Shown: positions 1 to 10,619 of the stretch, in pieces
How the letters are laid out: each line of letters opens with the position of its first letter
Position numbering within the stretch: position 1 is the stretch's first letter
Origin: Leptodontidium sp. MPI-SDFR-AT-0119
Lineage: Eukaryota; Ascomycota; Leotiomycetes; Helotiales; Leptodontidiaceae
Length of the DNA stretch: 64,000 nucleotides
Assembly (NCBI GenBank): GCA_020726505.1
Contig: JAHLEZ010000016.1
Span: forward strand, 558,001 to 622,000
Reading direction: 5' to 3'
Position numbers and translations under genes: made by a program
The notes under the pieces: model-generated
What the model was told of the DNA's origin: nothing
Databases searched by the model: none
Seen by the model: the letters and a program-made list of their open reading frames with translations, nothing else

Positions 1-147
1 CTTGCTGGCTGCCCTGAAGCGCTCCTCGTGATTTGCCTCCCGTTTCGTATGGATGTCATCGCCGTCGTCAAGTGCCTCCAGGGCAAAGTCGTCCTCAAGA
101 CTCTCATTCAAAGCCGCATCAAGATCTTGCTTGGAGTAGGATTCCAT
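1..147 (-). CDS. 5' end of an unidentified protein gene, cut by the window edge
   Basis: Reading the minus strand, an ATG at 147 opens a frame of 49 codons that reaches the window edge without a stop. The peptide begins MESYSKQDLDAALNES and is acidic, as many disordered fungal N-termini are. An in-frame TGA lies upstream of this ATG with no other ATG between, so this is the natural start. Base composition is balanced and not RIP-mutated, unlike the elements next door. In the ancestral (empty-site) arrangement this gene would be divergent from the gene at 12254. I do not recognise the family. The overlapping plus-strand frame at 33-341 looks like a chance reading frame. Confidence 0.45.
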   Translation of the reverse strand, partial: MESYSKQDLDAALNESLEDDFALEALDDGDDIHTKREANHEERFRAASK

Positions 148-410
148 CTGGTACGAGTTCGATTTCCTTGACCTTGCTGCAGAGGCAGGCTCCCCGAGAT
201 CGCAAAACACTGGGTAGACCTGTTCACTGTGATAAATCCCTCATCCTCGCGTTGGGATGGCGGCAGGGCCAATCACGGATGCTAAGGAGCTCTCTCGTCC
301 CCGAGCTGAAAGGACGCACGCAGTGCGACATGCAGGGCTGAAACACAGCGGCCTGTTTTGGACAGGTGCATCTGCACAGTGACCCGGGCTCCCGATAAGG
401 TCGTGCCGTA
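148..410. promoter_or_regulatory. Left part of a split divergent promoter
   Basis: GC-balanced, unmutated host DNA between the minus-strand start at 147 and the first transposon. It ends in the TA target site (409-410) of the impala-like element. Host sequence resumes at 1680-1696, then 1993-2038, then 12190. Joined, these pieces give about 390 bp between two divergent ATGs. No TATA box or specific factor site is obvious. The promoter role is inferred from position. Confidence 0.4.
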
Positions 411-1677
411 CAGTGGGGTGCAAAAAGTTTGCACCCATGTCATATAGTCTAACCTAATCGAGTATTGTTGTTCTCGCTGGTTTTAAGAGTATATTTCTCT
501 TCCTTTTATATTATTTGAAGTTATTCGTAATACCTTGAAAGGAACTAAGTCCTGGTATACGCGATCGAATTTGCGAGTTATTATTACAACATTATACCCC
601 TTCTCAAATATATAAAATACACCCCGAATAATCTATTTCAACTATTAAATCGACGATTCGTCGCGAAGCTTCTCGAGTCGACAATTATTCAAGGCCTTGA
701 TGCGGTGCTCCTCGAGCTCTTATAACGGAACAAAGAGACTAGATTTATAATATTACAAATCATATTAACCCTTATATTAAAATACGCGACCTCTTACGCT
801 TTATTAATAATTCTTATATTAAACGATCACTTTAAGGCCTCTTGCGCGAAATAAATAAGAGTAAATAGCGACAACGAAACCGTTTAAAGATTATATAAGC
901 TCACGCTAATGCTCGATTAATATAAGTTATCGAATATTAAGTATGCTCGATAATGAATTAATATAAGGTCTCTTAGTCAAATGAATGTACTATTAAAAGG
1001 GGGGTAAGAGTAAGGCTAGTTTAGACTTTTATACGCTTACGTAATTAAATCCTCGATAAAGATATACATCTTATTCGATTAACTAGAAAAGGAGTAAAGA
1101 AGATATTATAAGTAGTATTTAATTCAAATCGTCGGATAAGACTAGTTCCTCTTAATAGGGATCTATAAGCTCCTCGAGGAGGGGTTACTTCATGGGTTAT
1201 TAAGGAGGTATATCGAGCGTATCTTCTTGATATTCTAATAAAAGGTAAACAGTTTATATATAATAGGGTAGGCCCTTATTATAGTTATATTATTAGAGAT
1301 CTTCTTATATAAATAGGGATTAAAGTCATGAAATGGCCTCCTTATTCGCCAGATTTGAATCCAATTAAGAACTTATAAGCTTTAGTAAGCAGAGATTTAT
1401 TTATTATATTTAGAGCTCGAGAACGCTCCTGATAATAACGAGACATTAAATTTATTAATTAAGGCGGCGTAAGAAGCTTAACATGCTATTAATATTGGGA
1501 TTTTATATAGACTAGCTATGAAAATGGGTGATCGAGTAAAGGCAGTTATCGAGGCCAAAGGTTGGTATACAAAATATTAAGAATTGCTTCATTATTTACA
1601 TTTAAAACCAGCGAGAACAACAATACTCGATTAGGTTAGACTATATGACATGGGTGCAAACTTTTTGCACCCCACTG
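411..1677 (+). mobile_element. RIP-degraded impala-like Tc1/mariner transposon
   Basis: The element has perfect 76-bp terminal inverted repeats (411-486 and 1602-1677), starts CAGTGGGGTGCAAAAAG, and is flanked by TA at 409-410 and 1678-1679. Its length is 1,267 bp. CAGTGGGGTGCAA resembles the ends of Fusarium impala/mimp elements (known family feature). The inside is AT-rich and full of stops from C-to-T and G-to-A changes, while the terminal repeats are still identical to each other. It sits in the divergent promoter described at 148. Confidence 0.92.
1180..1470 (+). pseudogene. Tc1/impala transposase remnant
   Basis: The signature of the third catalytic segment is readable: KWPPYSPDLNPIKNL followed by a stop, from 1331. 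The family form is WPPYSPDLNPIENLW, so the catalytic Glu has become Lys and the Trp codon a stop; both are G-to-A changes expected from RIP. Just upstream a stretch reads SYIIRDLL, matching the usual spacer region. No open frame survives and the protein cannot be functional. Confidence 0.85.
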
Positions 1678-1696
1678 TATCCCTTCGAGTGCCTGG

Positions 1697-1987
1697 TGTT
1701 AGATTTTGACTTCGGTAACTCGTGCCGATTCTACGCTGGAGAACAGCCGAAGTAATCTCCACTGCTTACGCGGCCCGGAAATTACTCTCGTATTCGATTA
1801 CGTAGTCCGTAAGAGCCACGTAATCGATTACGTAGTCGTCGAAGCTTCTAGAGAAGCTAATATTATATATAACTACCGAAGAGCCCTTATGGCTCTTCTC
1901 TCAAGCAAGCAAGCAATCTACTTTGTCTCTAATCACGTGTTCACCTACTGCGCTTCCTCTCTTCTGATTGGCCCACCTATTCTCACA
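1697..1987. mobile_element. Solo LTR with CCTGG duplication
   Basis: A 291-bp unit begins TGTTAGATTTTG and ends TATTCTCACA. It is flanked on both sides by CCTGG (1692-1696 and 1988-1992), a 5-bp target duplication typical of LTR retroelements. A TATATATAA stretch lies inside. No second copy occurs in this window, so the parent family is unknown. It sits at the exact centre of a host palindrome. Confidence 0.85.
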
Positions 1988-2038
1988 CCTGGCACTCGAG
2001 GGGATACGTTTGTATGATGCTGTCCTCCATGGCAGTTC

Positions 2039-2340
2039 TGTTACGACCTACGATGCGCCTCGTATTCTAACCGACACAGGCTCGTAGCATCGCTGGCTAT
2101 GCGACGGCGCTAAGCCTAATAGGGAAGACTAAGTGGCGAGCCTGCGACATATTAATATAAATAGCGTTCGACTACGCTAAGCCCTATTAAGAGGGTCCTT
2201 TATATATTTATACTCGAGCTCTCTCTTATAAAGAGCTTTCCTTTTCTCTTAGTCTTTTCTTCTCGATCCTGAGCGTAACTTTAAGCCTAAATATAAAGCT
2301 TAAGTTAACTCGCCGTATTAACTTCTTATTAGCCGTAATA
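2039..2340 (+). repeat. 5' LTR of the gypsy element
   Basis: 302 bp, TGTTACG... to ...CCGTAATA (CGTAACA with one C-to-T change). Compared with the 3' LTR it carries many extra C-to-T and G-to-A changes, for example an ATTAATATAAATAGCG stretch where the 3' LTR has GTTGATGCGAATGGCA. Confidence 0.93.
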
Positions 2341-3078
2341 TAAGAAAAGGCTTATACCCCTTTATTATAAAGCGTTATATCTCACTTAGTCTTGTGCCTT
2401 GTCGACTTGCCCTTGTAATAAGTTAATAACGAGCCTTAATACCTTGGCCTATTTAACAAATAAGTACCTCTTTACCTTAGTAGTAGATTGTCTTAAAAAA
2501 AAAGCTAGATATTCTCTCGCGATTAACTTGCCTTACTATAACTTAACACACGCCCTTATTTTAGAATATATATTTAATTAATAAATTAATTAATAACCTC
2601 AAATACCTCTTTACTTTACTTTACTATTATTACTGACTTCTCCCCCTCGTCGACGAAGCTCTAGAGAAAGAAGCGCCCTTATATAGCTAAGCTTTACTAA
2701 TACCCCTATCCCTTTAGTCGAGACTTTTTTAAAGGCACTAAATAGCTTTAAAGGATTCGATTCGGACTCGGAGAATAAACCCTAGAGCTTCTTCGACGCA
2801 TCGCCAGAGCCTACTAATATAAAGGGCCTTACCCCCGCTTAATAAGTAAAGGTAAATTAGCTAATTAAAGACTTAATTAACTCTGCCGTCGCCGCTGCGG
2901 TTATATAAGCCTTTACTTAATATATTATTAATAACCCTCGTTAAGAGACTCGCACTCCTTCTCCTTCTTTTAACTAGTTAATACGTACTTTTATAGTCGA
3001 CCTTTAGTTAACTGCCGACTATTATTTATTAAAATTAAATATATTAATCTTAGTAATAAAGCCTTCTAAAGTCAAGTA

Positions 3079-4337
3079 CGGAAGGGGGTGGAAAGTGGGT
3101 CTCGTCCACCCCTGCTAGGCGGTGAGCTTCATCGAAGCTCGTAGAATCAAGTACCCTCACACGGATTTAATGAGTCCTTCTCTCTAAATTGTATAGGGGA
3201 TACATTGTCAAAATGCATTGGACTCATGAGACCCCAACTCGTGTGCGATTCAAAACCCTTCTCTCTGAAGGCTATTCCCAACGTGCAGCAGCACGTAAAC
3301 TCGGTATCCCACGCTCTTCAGCTCAATATTTCCTCGATAAACCTGATCGATTATCAAAGCCTTCTGGCGCTCCTTCAAAGATCTCGGACGCTCAAGTTGA
3401 AGAGATTATTAAGTGGTTTACAGGCCACTTCGATCGCCGACAGTTAAGCCTTAGACAAATCCGCGAGAAGTTCCACCTCGATTGCTGTGACAGAACCCTC
3501 CTTAATACCTTTGCTCGACACGGTTATCATTATCATACTCCCGATTGTAAACCCTTCATCTCCCAAGCGAATAAAATGAAAAGATGGATCTTTTCTATTG
3601 AGAATTGGGATCGACCTAAAGAGTATTGGCGACGAGGACGATTTACAGACGAAACAATCACACGAACAGATCTTTTACGTCGAAGAAAGATTCTACGAAA
3701 ACGAGGAGAGCGCCGGCGTTTAGATTGTATTCAATTCACATTTCATTCGAGTCATAAGTCAGTAATGGCGTGGGCAGCAATCGGGTATGGGTATAAGTCG
3801 AAGATACACTTTGTATCATATGAAGGAGAGGGCAAAGGGTTTACCCAGCAGAAGTATGCGGATCAGATCCTTCGAGGGCCTTTGAAAGAGATATTCGAGC
3901 AACCAGGGGATTTCTTTTGTGTGGAAGATAATAGTAACGTTCACGGAAAGAAAGATACACCTACGAACCACGGGTTGTGCAATGCCGTTCGATTAGAGTG
4001 TCATATATACTCTATCAACTGGCCTCCTTGTTCCCCTGATTTGAATCCGATTGAGAATATTTGGAGAGTTCTAAAGCAAAAGCTACGGAATCGAAATCCT
4101 CATGGCGGATGGAAATTAGAGGACTTAAAAGCAGCAATTCTTGATATTTGGGAGAACGAAATCTCTATCGAACTGATTAATGAATTCGTTGATACTATGC
4201 CTCAAAGATTAGAGAAAGTACGACTTCGTAAAGGAGGACCTTCAGGGTGGTAATAGAATGTAAATAGACTACCAAATACAGAATCGAATGCGGCAGAAAC
4301 CAGGGGGTGGACGAGACCCACTTTCCACCCCCTTCCG
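3079..4337 (+). mobile_element. Intact Tc1/mariner-type transposon nested in gypsy gag
   Basis: Inverted repeats of 34 bp (3079-3112 and 4304-4337) begin CGGAAGGGGGTGGAAAGTGG and are flanked by TA (3077-3078 and 4338-4339). The element is 1,259 bp and holds one uninterrupted transposase gene. It shows no RIP decay although the host gypsy element around it is heavily mutated, so it probably arrived after the gypsy element had been inactivated. Confidence 0.95.
3213..4253 (+). CDS. Tc1/mariner transposase, complete, DD41E spacing
   Basis: 346 aa from the first ATG; a TTG eight codons upstream could extend the frame but is not a likely fungal start. N-terminal helix-turn-helix: LSEGYSQRAAARKLGIPRSS (about residues 17-36), as in Tc1 and paired-like domains. 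The DDE core shows FTDE (Asp146), VMAWAAIGYG, VEDNSNVH (Asp239) and WPPCSPDLNPIENIW with Glu281. Asp239 to Glu281 leaves 41 residues between, against 34 in Tc1 (known). The usual QDNAPCH is altered to EDNSNVH. It catalyses cut-and-paste movement at TA sites by binding the element's inverted repeats. Intact frame, complete termini and lack of RIP suggest it could be active; this is inference. Confidence 0.92.
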   Translation: MHWTHETPTRVRFKTLLSEGYSQRAAARKLGIPRSSAQYFLDKPDRLSKPSGAPSKISDAQVEEIIKWFTGHFDRRQLSLRQIREKFHLDCCDRTLLNTFARHGYHYHTPDCKPFISQANKMKRWIFSIENWDRPKEYWRRGRFTDETITRTDLLRRRKILRKRGERRRLDCIQFTFHSSHKSVMAWAAIGYGYKSKIHFVSYEGEGKGFTQQKYADQILRGPLKEIFEQPGDFFCVEDNSNVHGKKDTPTNHGLCNAVRLECHIYSINWPPCSPDLNPIENIWRVLKQKLRNRNPHGGWKLEDLKAAILDIWENEISIELINEFVDTMPQRLEKVRLRKGGPSGW

Positions 4338-5606
4338 TACCCCTGACTCCCCTTTAGCGATTATAAGGGAGATATTAAATATAATGCCTAAAAGATAGAG
4401 ATAAAGTTATTTCTAGAAGAGTACTCTAATAACTTTAAGAATAAAATATCTTAAGTTAAGGCTTACTTCTAATATACTACTAGTAAGGCTAAGACTATTA
4501 TCTTATAATATATAAATCCCGATTATACTAAAACCTTTAATATAATAATTAACGTATTAAAGGCTTTAGACTAGTAATTCTTCGACTATAACCAGGTCTA
4601 AGCTACTAAGAGATTATATAATTAATTTCTTATAAGTAATATAATATATAACGACTTTCGGACTAAATTTACGTTATACGCTGGTATAAGTAAAATCGCT
4701 CGCGCCCGCTAGTTTAAGGATATATATAAGAAGGTATCCCTGGCCCTTAAACGTATGATTTATATTAAGAAGTATAAGATAAATAATAATTATACTACTC
4801 TCGACGAATTCCTAGTTATTATAAACTAAGAAAGCCGTAATATTGCCTTAGAGGAAGCCGCTTCGACTCGCAAAGCTTAGTTTAACGTAGCCTTTAATAT
4901 TAACGACTCGCGCGGCATCTTAAAGAAGGAAAACTAGCGTGTTACTTCCCTTACGCTAACTACTATAATATAAAGACCCCTGACTTTAACTCTAAGACAG
5001 TCGTCGGATGTTTATTAACGTACGACTTCTCCCGCGCCTATTTTACGCTAACTTAAGTCCCTTGTACTTTCTCTTATACTTAGAGACGTCTCTTTTAATA
5101 CTTACTTCTATTATAATAAGACTAGCTATTAAGCCAGCGACTGTCTTAAGCGCCGTAAGGACTAGGCTCTCGACAAGTTAATTTCCGAGTTAGTCGTTAA
5201 CGAGGAACTAGAGATTAACGAGCTCTTAAAAAACTCTTAGGCCGTGGCAAAGACTTACACCTCGATATAAGATATAACTTATAAAAGGACTTAGTATTTA
5301 ATTTTTATACTCTTATTTACGCTTATTAAAGGACAATAATTTTTAATTAATATTAAACTAAAAAAAAAATCTTTATTAAAACACTTATATATATTAATAA
5401 TAGAGTTAATATTTTTAGCGTTATTAAAACCTCTTTTATATATTAACTCGTTAAGTAGTTTAATATTTCTTTTATATCCCTCCTTTAATTAATTATCTTA
5501 ACTAGTTATAATAATAAGAAAGGCAAGTTAATTAATACGACCGTCTTACTTCCTTTAATAATTAACCGCCGGCGAATTAACTTCCCTTTCTTAGTAATTA
5601 ACTTAA

Positions 5607-5769
5607 TGTGGTACAAAAGTGGAGTATAGAAGTAGGTGCTCTTAAAGAGGGTGGTGAAGTTGTCTGAATTCTGTAAAAGGAGGCTCGTAGGGAGTAACTG
5701 ACTATATATATGAATAGGGGCTGCTGAGTCAGCAGAGCCATGGTGCCGCAGGCCCATGCCTGTACGACA
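5607..5769 (-). repeat. LTR of the small element (3' copy in its orientation)
   Basis: 163 bp, plus-strand ends TGTGGTAC and TGTACGACA. Shared with 7611-7773 and with a solo copy at 54892-55053. Confidence 0.88.
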
Positions 5770-6239
5770 TACCCCCCAGTTGCGAGCAACGTCCGAATAC
5801 AAGAATACAGGAAGAAGAGAGAGAGCTAAGAAAGCTAGTATACAAAAAGAGAGCTAGTAAAGCTTAATAAAGGAGTGGTTACACGTTGTGCGTACCCCCT
5901 AGAGGCTAGTTAAAGCGCTAGAGGGCAAAAGAGTATATATACGGTAAAGCCATAAAGGCTTAGCAAAAGAAGTGTTATACAAATGCGTGGTACGTAGTGC
6001 GTACCCTTAAAGGTTAAAGGGCAAAAGAGTGTGACCTAAGAGAGAGCAACTCGTCTTAGTATTAAGAATGCTTGTAGCCTAAAGGAGGAGCGACCTCTTT
6101 AGTACTAGGTCTAGTAGTGGCGAGCAGTTTACTACTTCTAGGGTAGCCTTTTAATAAAGGCGTTACGAAGCCAATTAAAGAGAGTAGCTCCCTAGGGTAT
6201 ATGTAGCCTTACTTTTATGCGTAAATAGTGCTAGGGTAT

Positions 6240-7500
6240 TTTGGAGCCGGAGCTTGAGGGTTACTCGTAGAGAGCTAGCCTTTAGTCTGGAGCTTCTCGC
6301 GAAGCTTGGTGTACTCTAGTAACTTGAGGCGTTGTTTAAGAGCAACCTTCTCGTCGTCGGAGAGAGACGTTGCGGGATGAGTTTCGCTCTTGCCTGTGAG
6401 AGCTACTTTTACTCGTGAGCAAGCCGAAGGAGACTAATAGTGGAGCCGCTTGCCTACTTCTATATAAGGGCATAGTTAGAGAGCAGTCAGAGGAGTAGTA
6501 GAGGGAGTATCTAGTCGACCACCGAGGGTGGCGTACACCGAAGAGACAGAGGTTTTGGAGTCGACTACACAGTAAAAGTGTGCTTGAAGGATACGCGTAT
6601 ACTCTTCTAAAGACCGTGTTTGCTCGCCCATTATATTAGCCTCGTTAGCTTTCCGGAGTTACTCGGAGGCCTACTTAGGGGCTAACTTCACTTCTACTAC
6701 TTCTAAGAAGTCCTTTTTTAGTTAAAACCCCTTTAACTCAGGGAGTTACTTCGCCTCTACTCTTAAATAAGCCAGAAACCAGGTTAAGAGCTACTCCAAA
6801 GGATTAATTGACCCTAGCCTTGCTACGGCGAGCACCTTTAAGTACTAGTTCCGTACGTGTTCTATTGTAGCCTCCTCTATTAGTGCGTACCTTAGCTAAA
6901 GAGCCCGTATAAAGTTTTGTAACGAGAGCTTGCCGCTGAGAATCAGTTACTCTTGAAGTGGCTCTCGTATCATAAGAGGGACCGTTTGGCGTACCCACGT
7001 CCACAAGGCCTAGTACCGTGAATTTGAGGTGCTCTAGCGAGAGTACTAGACTTAGTATTCGCGTAATCGGTAAGTATACTCCTCTTTAACATCTGTAAAT
7101 CGCGTAACCGTCTATATTAGCCGGGGCCCCTTCTGCTCTAACACGTCTGCTGCCTAGTCCTTTAAAGCTTGTCTCCGCACCTTATTTTCCACCTCAATTA
7201 GCTCGTCGATCGACATAGGGAGCTTTAGCTTAACTGAGGCCATATGTAGAGTATCTAGGCCATCGGGGTCGATTTGGCTCCATGCGCCTACGGTTATAGC
7301 TTGAGCCTTGAGCTCAGCTAGTTATAGAGGAAAGGAGTGTTTGTCGGTAGAGAGCTGAATTAATGTAGCGCTAGCGAAGGCGTCTAAGGCTATAATAAGA
7401 GTAGCCGAAGGTACGTAGAGGTGCGTTGAGGTGTGTTAAGGAGAGGTAGGCTTAGTCGTATTAAGGCTTCAAAAGGTGTTGTTATAAGAGTCCTATAAAG
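6240..7500 (-). pseudogene. gag-like remnant of the small LTR element
   Basis: On the minus strand a mostly continuous reading frame can be followed leftwards from about 7500. It includes ATLIIALDAFASATLIQLST, then AELKAQAITVGAWSQIDPDG, then MASVKLKLPMSIDELIEV. Stops fit RIP changes. The amphipathic, lysine- and glutamate-rich texture resembles retroelement gag proteins, but I see no zinc knuckle or diagnostic motif. It could be a gag-only element or an unrelated captured sequence. Confidence 0.35.
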
Positions 7501-7610
7501 TTTTCTAGGTAGGGGAGATCAACTGCACACCGCTCTTCCGAGGAGCCACCTCTTTAGAGGCTTACTTAGTTAAATTAACAACTTGCGCGAAGCGCGCCGG
7601 GGCTTATAAC

Positions 7611-7773
7611 TGTGGTATAAAAGTGGAGTACAGAAGTAGGTGCTCTCAAAGAGGGTAGTAAAGTTGTTTGAATTCTGTAAAAGGAGGCTCGTAAGGAGTA
7701 ACTGACTATATACATGAATAGGGGCTGCTGAGTCAGCAGAGCCATGGTGCCGTAGGCCCGTGCCTGTACGACA
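7611..7773 (-). repeat. LTR of the small element (5' copy in its orientation)
   Basis: 163 bp, plus-strand ends TGTGGTAT and TGTACGACA, followed by the CTTAA target duplication. Differences from the left LTR are mainly transitions. Confidence 0.88.
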
Positions 7774-8559
7774 CTTAAGAAACACTAACGTCTTAATAAG
7801 TCGGAAGTTCCTTAAACATTACGACCTTAAGTAGTCGTATATAAAAAACCGTAATGGACTAAAGTAGTTATTAAATATGCCCGTCTAGTTATACTTTAAC
7901 TAACGAGTCTTTGTTAATATTAACTATTTCGACAAGCTAATTGTTAAGTCTTACTAACTTAATATAGAATAAAGGGATACCTTTATAAATATAAATAACT
8001 ACCGCCGAAAGTAAGCTAAGATTATAGCACTCGATAATTCCCTTAAGTTAAAAGTCTTTATACGACTTACTACTAGCGTCTCGCCGACTTAACCCTCGAG
8101 CTTTACTAGAGAGGTTAAAGAGTACTTGTATATTATAAAGGATTAATTAAACCCTTTAGTATTCTATGAACCGGGATTATTACTTAAAGATAAGAGAGCC
8201 TACGGAGCCTCCCTAGTAAATTACTAGCTAAAGGCGCTTATTATAGAGATCTTCCTTATATTAGTAACGGCGATGTCTATTATATATCTCTAACTTAAGA
8301 GAGCTAAGAAAAATAAAGTAGAAACCTTTATAATATTAATATATAAAATCGATTAAAAACTAACTCGTCGCCGGCGAGAGGCCTTAGACTAATTAAGCGT
8401 TAAGCTCGTATTAATAAACAAAGACTTAACCTTAGAGGAGGCCTTAAAGGTTAAGTACACGTAAGATAACGAACTAGTTAGTAAGAGGCTCCTTATAGAA
8501 TATTAAGAGTATATTTCTCTCTTCTCTCGGCGAGCCTTTAATAAGCTACTAACGTATTG

Positions 8560-9920
8560 TTAAGGCGTAAACTACTAGATCGAGCTTACTAAGGAGAACG
8601 ACTTGTCTTTTAAACCTTTCTAGCGTATAACCGTAGAATAATTATTAAAGACTAAGCAATATATTATCGACAACTTATATAAAGGCTTTATTAAGCTTTT
8701 TAGCGCGTTATATATAGCCCTTATTCTCTTTATTAAAAAAGCTAATAATAGTTTCTGGCTATACATCGACTATAAGAAGCTAAATACGTTATTAAAGAAG
8801 GACTTATACTTAATCCCTCTAATTAATAAAATAATAGCGCGTATTTATAAAGCAAAGGTCTTTATAAAGCTCGATATTTAGTAAGCTTTTTACCGCATTC
8901 GCATGTCCCCTAAGAGCAAAGATTACACGACCTTTCGCACTCGATATCACATGTATAAATATAAGGTCCTTCCCTTTAGCCTTATAAATAACCCGGCGAC
9001 TTTTTAGTAGTTTATTAATGACATTTTAATAGAGCACTTAAACGACTTTTATGCGGCTTATATAAATAATATCCTTATATATTTATTAACTCTTAAAGAG
9101 TACGAGGTTTACGTTAAAAAGGTAATAGTAATATTATAAGCACACGGACTTTAAGTCGATATTAAGAAGTCCGAGTTTAGCGTATAAAAGACAAGGTTTT
9201 TAAGATTTATTATTAGAGTTAATAGCGTAAAAGTAGACTTAGAAAATATTAGTGTAATTAAGGACTAGTAATATATTAGTAATATATAAGGTATATAAAG
9301 CGATTTTAGTTTTTATAACTTTTATTACTAGTTTATTAAAGACTGTAGTTATATTATACGACCCCTTATAATACTTACTAGAAAGGACGTCCCTTTTAAT
9401 TTCGATAACGCTTATAAGAACACGTAAGAAACTCTCTAAGAAGCCCTTTAATTTACGCCGGTTCTTCGTTATTACGACCTTATTAAGTAAACGCGGTTAG
9501 AGACTAACTCTTTTAATAAAGTTATTATTAAGATTTTATTTTAACTTTAAGAAGACGATACTTTTTACTTTATAAGATACTTTTTTAAGACTATAATTAA
9601 TCCCGAGCTTAATTACTCGATTTACGACAAAGAAATACTAGCGATTTTCTAGTTATTTAAGTAATATTGCCTAGAACTCTTAAGTGCCTAGAAAAATGTC
9701 TTTGTTTATATAAACTATTAAGCCTTAAAGTACTTTATAACTACTAAGGACCTTATAGTTAAGTAAGCTTAATAAGGTGAGTTCTTTACGGACTTTTATT
9801 TCACGATTATATATTATATTAGGACAACTAATACGTTAGTTAATACTCTGTCTCGACGGGATTAAGACCTTACGGCCGTAGAGGCACGTAAGCGGGCCAT
9901 TTATAGTTAATAGTTAATTT
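8560..9920 (+). pseudogene. gypsy reverse transcriptase / RNase H remnant
   Basis: Clear Ty3/gypsy reverse transcriptase order: FWLYIDYKKLN near 8752, then KAKVFIKLDI (family: FSKLDLR), YTTFRTRYHMYKYKVLPF (family: KTAFRTRYG..EW.VMPFGL), and AAYINNILIYL near 9057. The last is the YxDDILIYS active site with both Asp codons turned to Asn by G-to-A changes. The RNase H end reads FFTDFYFTIIYYIRTTNTLV then LSRRD near 9783-9862. The frame is broken by RIP stops throughout and no activity is possible. Confidence 0.87.
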
Positions 9921-10056
9921 TGACGGACAAAATTAACCTACGAGTCACTAGCGACCTCTAGCTCTCTGCCGTTGACCTTATAAATACTTATATTAACGTC
10001 GTAGAGACTATACTCTTAGTACTTATAGAGGCTATAATCTTAGATCACGATACTGA

Positions 10057-10358
10057 TATTACGGCTGGCAAGAGGTTAATACGGCGAGTTGACTCTAGCT
10101 TTGTATTTAGGCCTAAAGCTACGCTCAGAATCGAGAAGAAAAGACAAGGAGAAAAGGAGAGCTCTCTATAAGAGGGAGCTCGAGTATAAATATATAAAGG
10201 ACCCTCTTAATAGGGCTTAGCGTAGTCGAACGCTATTTATATTAATATGTCGCAGGCTCGCCACTTAGTCTTCCCTATTAGGCTTAGCGCCGTCGTATAG
10301 CCAGCGATGCTACGAGCCCGTGTCGGTTAGAATACGAGGCGCATCGTAGGTCGTAACA
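10057..10358 (-). mobile_element. Solo LTR of the same gypsy family, inverted inside the element
   Basis: 302 bp, reverse complement of the LTRs at 2039 and 11883, running from TATTACGG (RIP form of TGTTACGG) to CGTAACA. It is flanked by its own 5-bp duplication ACTGA (10052-10056 and 10359-10363), so it is a separate insertion and not a rearranged end of the host element. The rest of that second element has been lost, probably by LTR-LTR recombination. Confidence 0.93.
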
Positions 10359-10619
10359 ACTGAGCCACGTGACGAGCTAGAGCCAGAACCCGAGCTTAAT
10401 ATAAGAGTACTAGTCGACCTAGAGACTCTTACGCTAGAAGAGTTTAACCTTAATTCTATAATAGCCTACGACATTACAGAATACGATATTATTAATTAAG
10501 TACTCTTAGTTAATAAGTCTTCGCCTTCGCTAGAGCCTCTCTAATAAAAAGCCAGGGAATAATCGTTAGATTACGAGCTAGTAAATAATAAGTTACTTTT
10601 CTAGAGACGCCTAAAAGTG

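Larger units (their letters stand above)
2341..5260 (+). pseudogene. gag remnant of the gypsy element
   Basis: The frame is broken by the Tc1 insertion at 3079-4337 and by many RIP stops. From about 4400 the conceptual translation looks like a retrotransposon gag: FLEEYSNNFKNKIS, later FKDIYKKVSLALKRMIY. Near 5110-5175 a degraded zinc knuckle can be read (YYNKTSYxASDCLKRRKDSALDKL, matching CxxCxxxGHxxxxC with RIP losses). The assignment rests on order and pattern; the sequence is too decayed for firm boundaries. Confidence 0.6.
5607..7773 (-). mobile_element. Small non-autonomous LTR element, minus orientation
   Basis: Two 163-bp direct repeats (5607-5769 and 7611-7773) flank a 1.84 kb body, with the 5-bp duplication CTTAA on both sides (5602-5606 and 7774-7778). 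On the minus strand the LTR starts TGTCGTACAGG and contains a TATATATAG box. A purine tract, CTGGGGGGTA, precedes the left LTR on that strand, so transcription runs right to left. No reverse transcriptase or integrase signature is seen, so it would depend on another element. It is inserted in the gag-pol junction region of the gypsy element. Confidence 0.85.

Noticed and set aside
33..438. Overlapping frames of 102 and 65 codons at the left edge
   Set aside because: They conflict with the better-supported minus-strand start at 147 and show no domain; GC-rich DNA gives such frames by chance.
1706..2017. 103-codon frame
   Set aside because: It lies almost wholly inside the solo LTR 1697-1987 and ends just past it, so it is not a gene.
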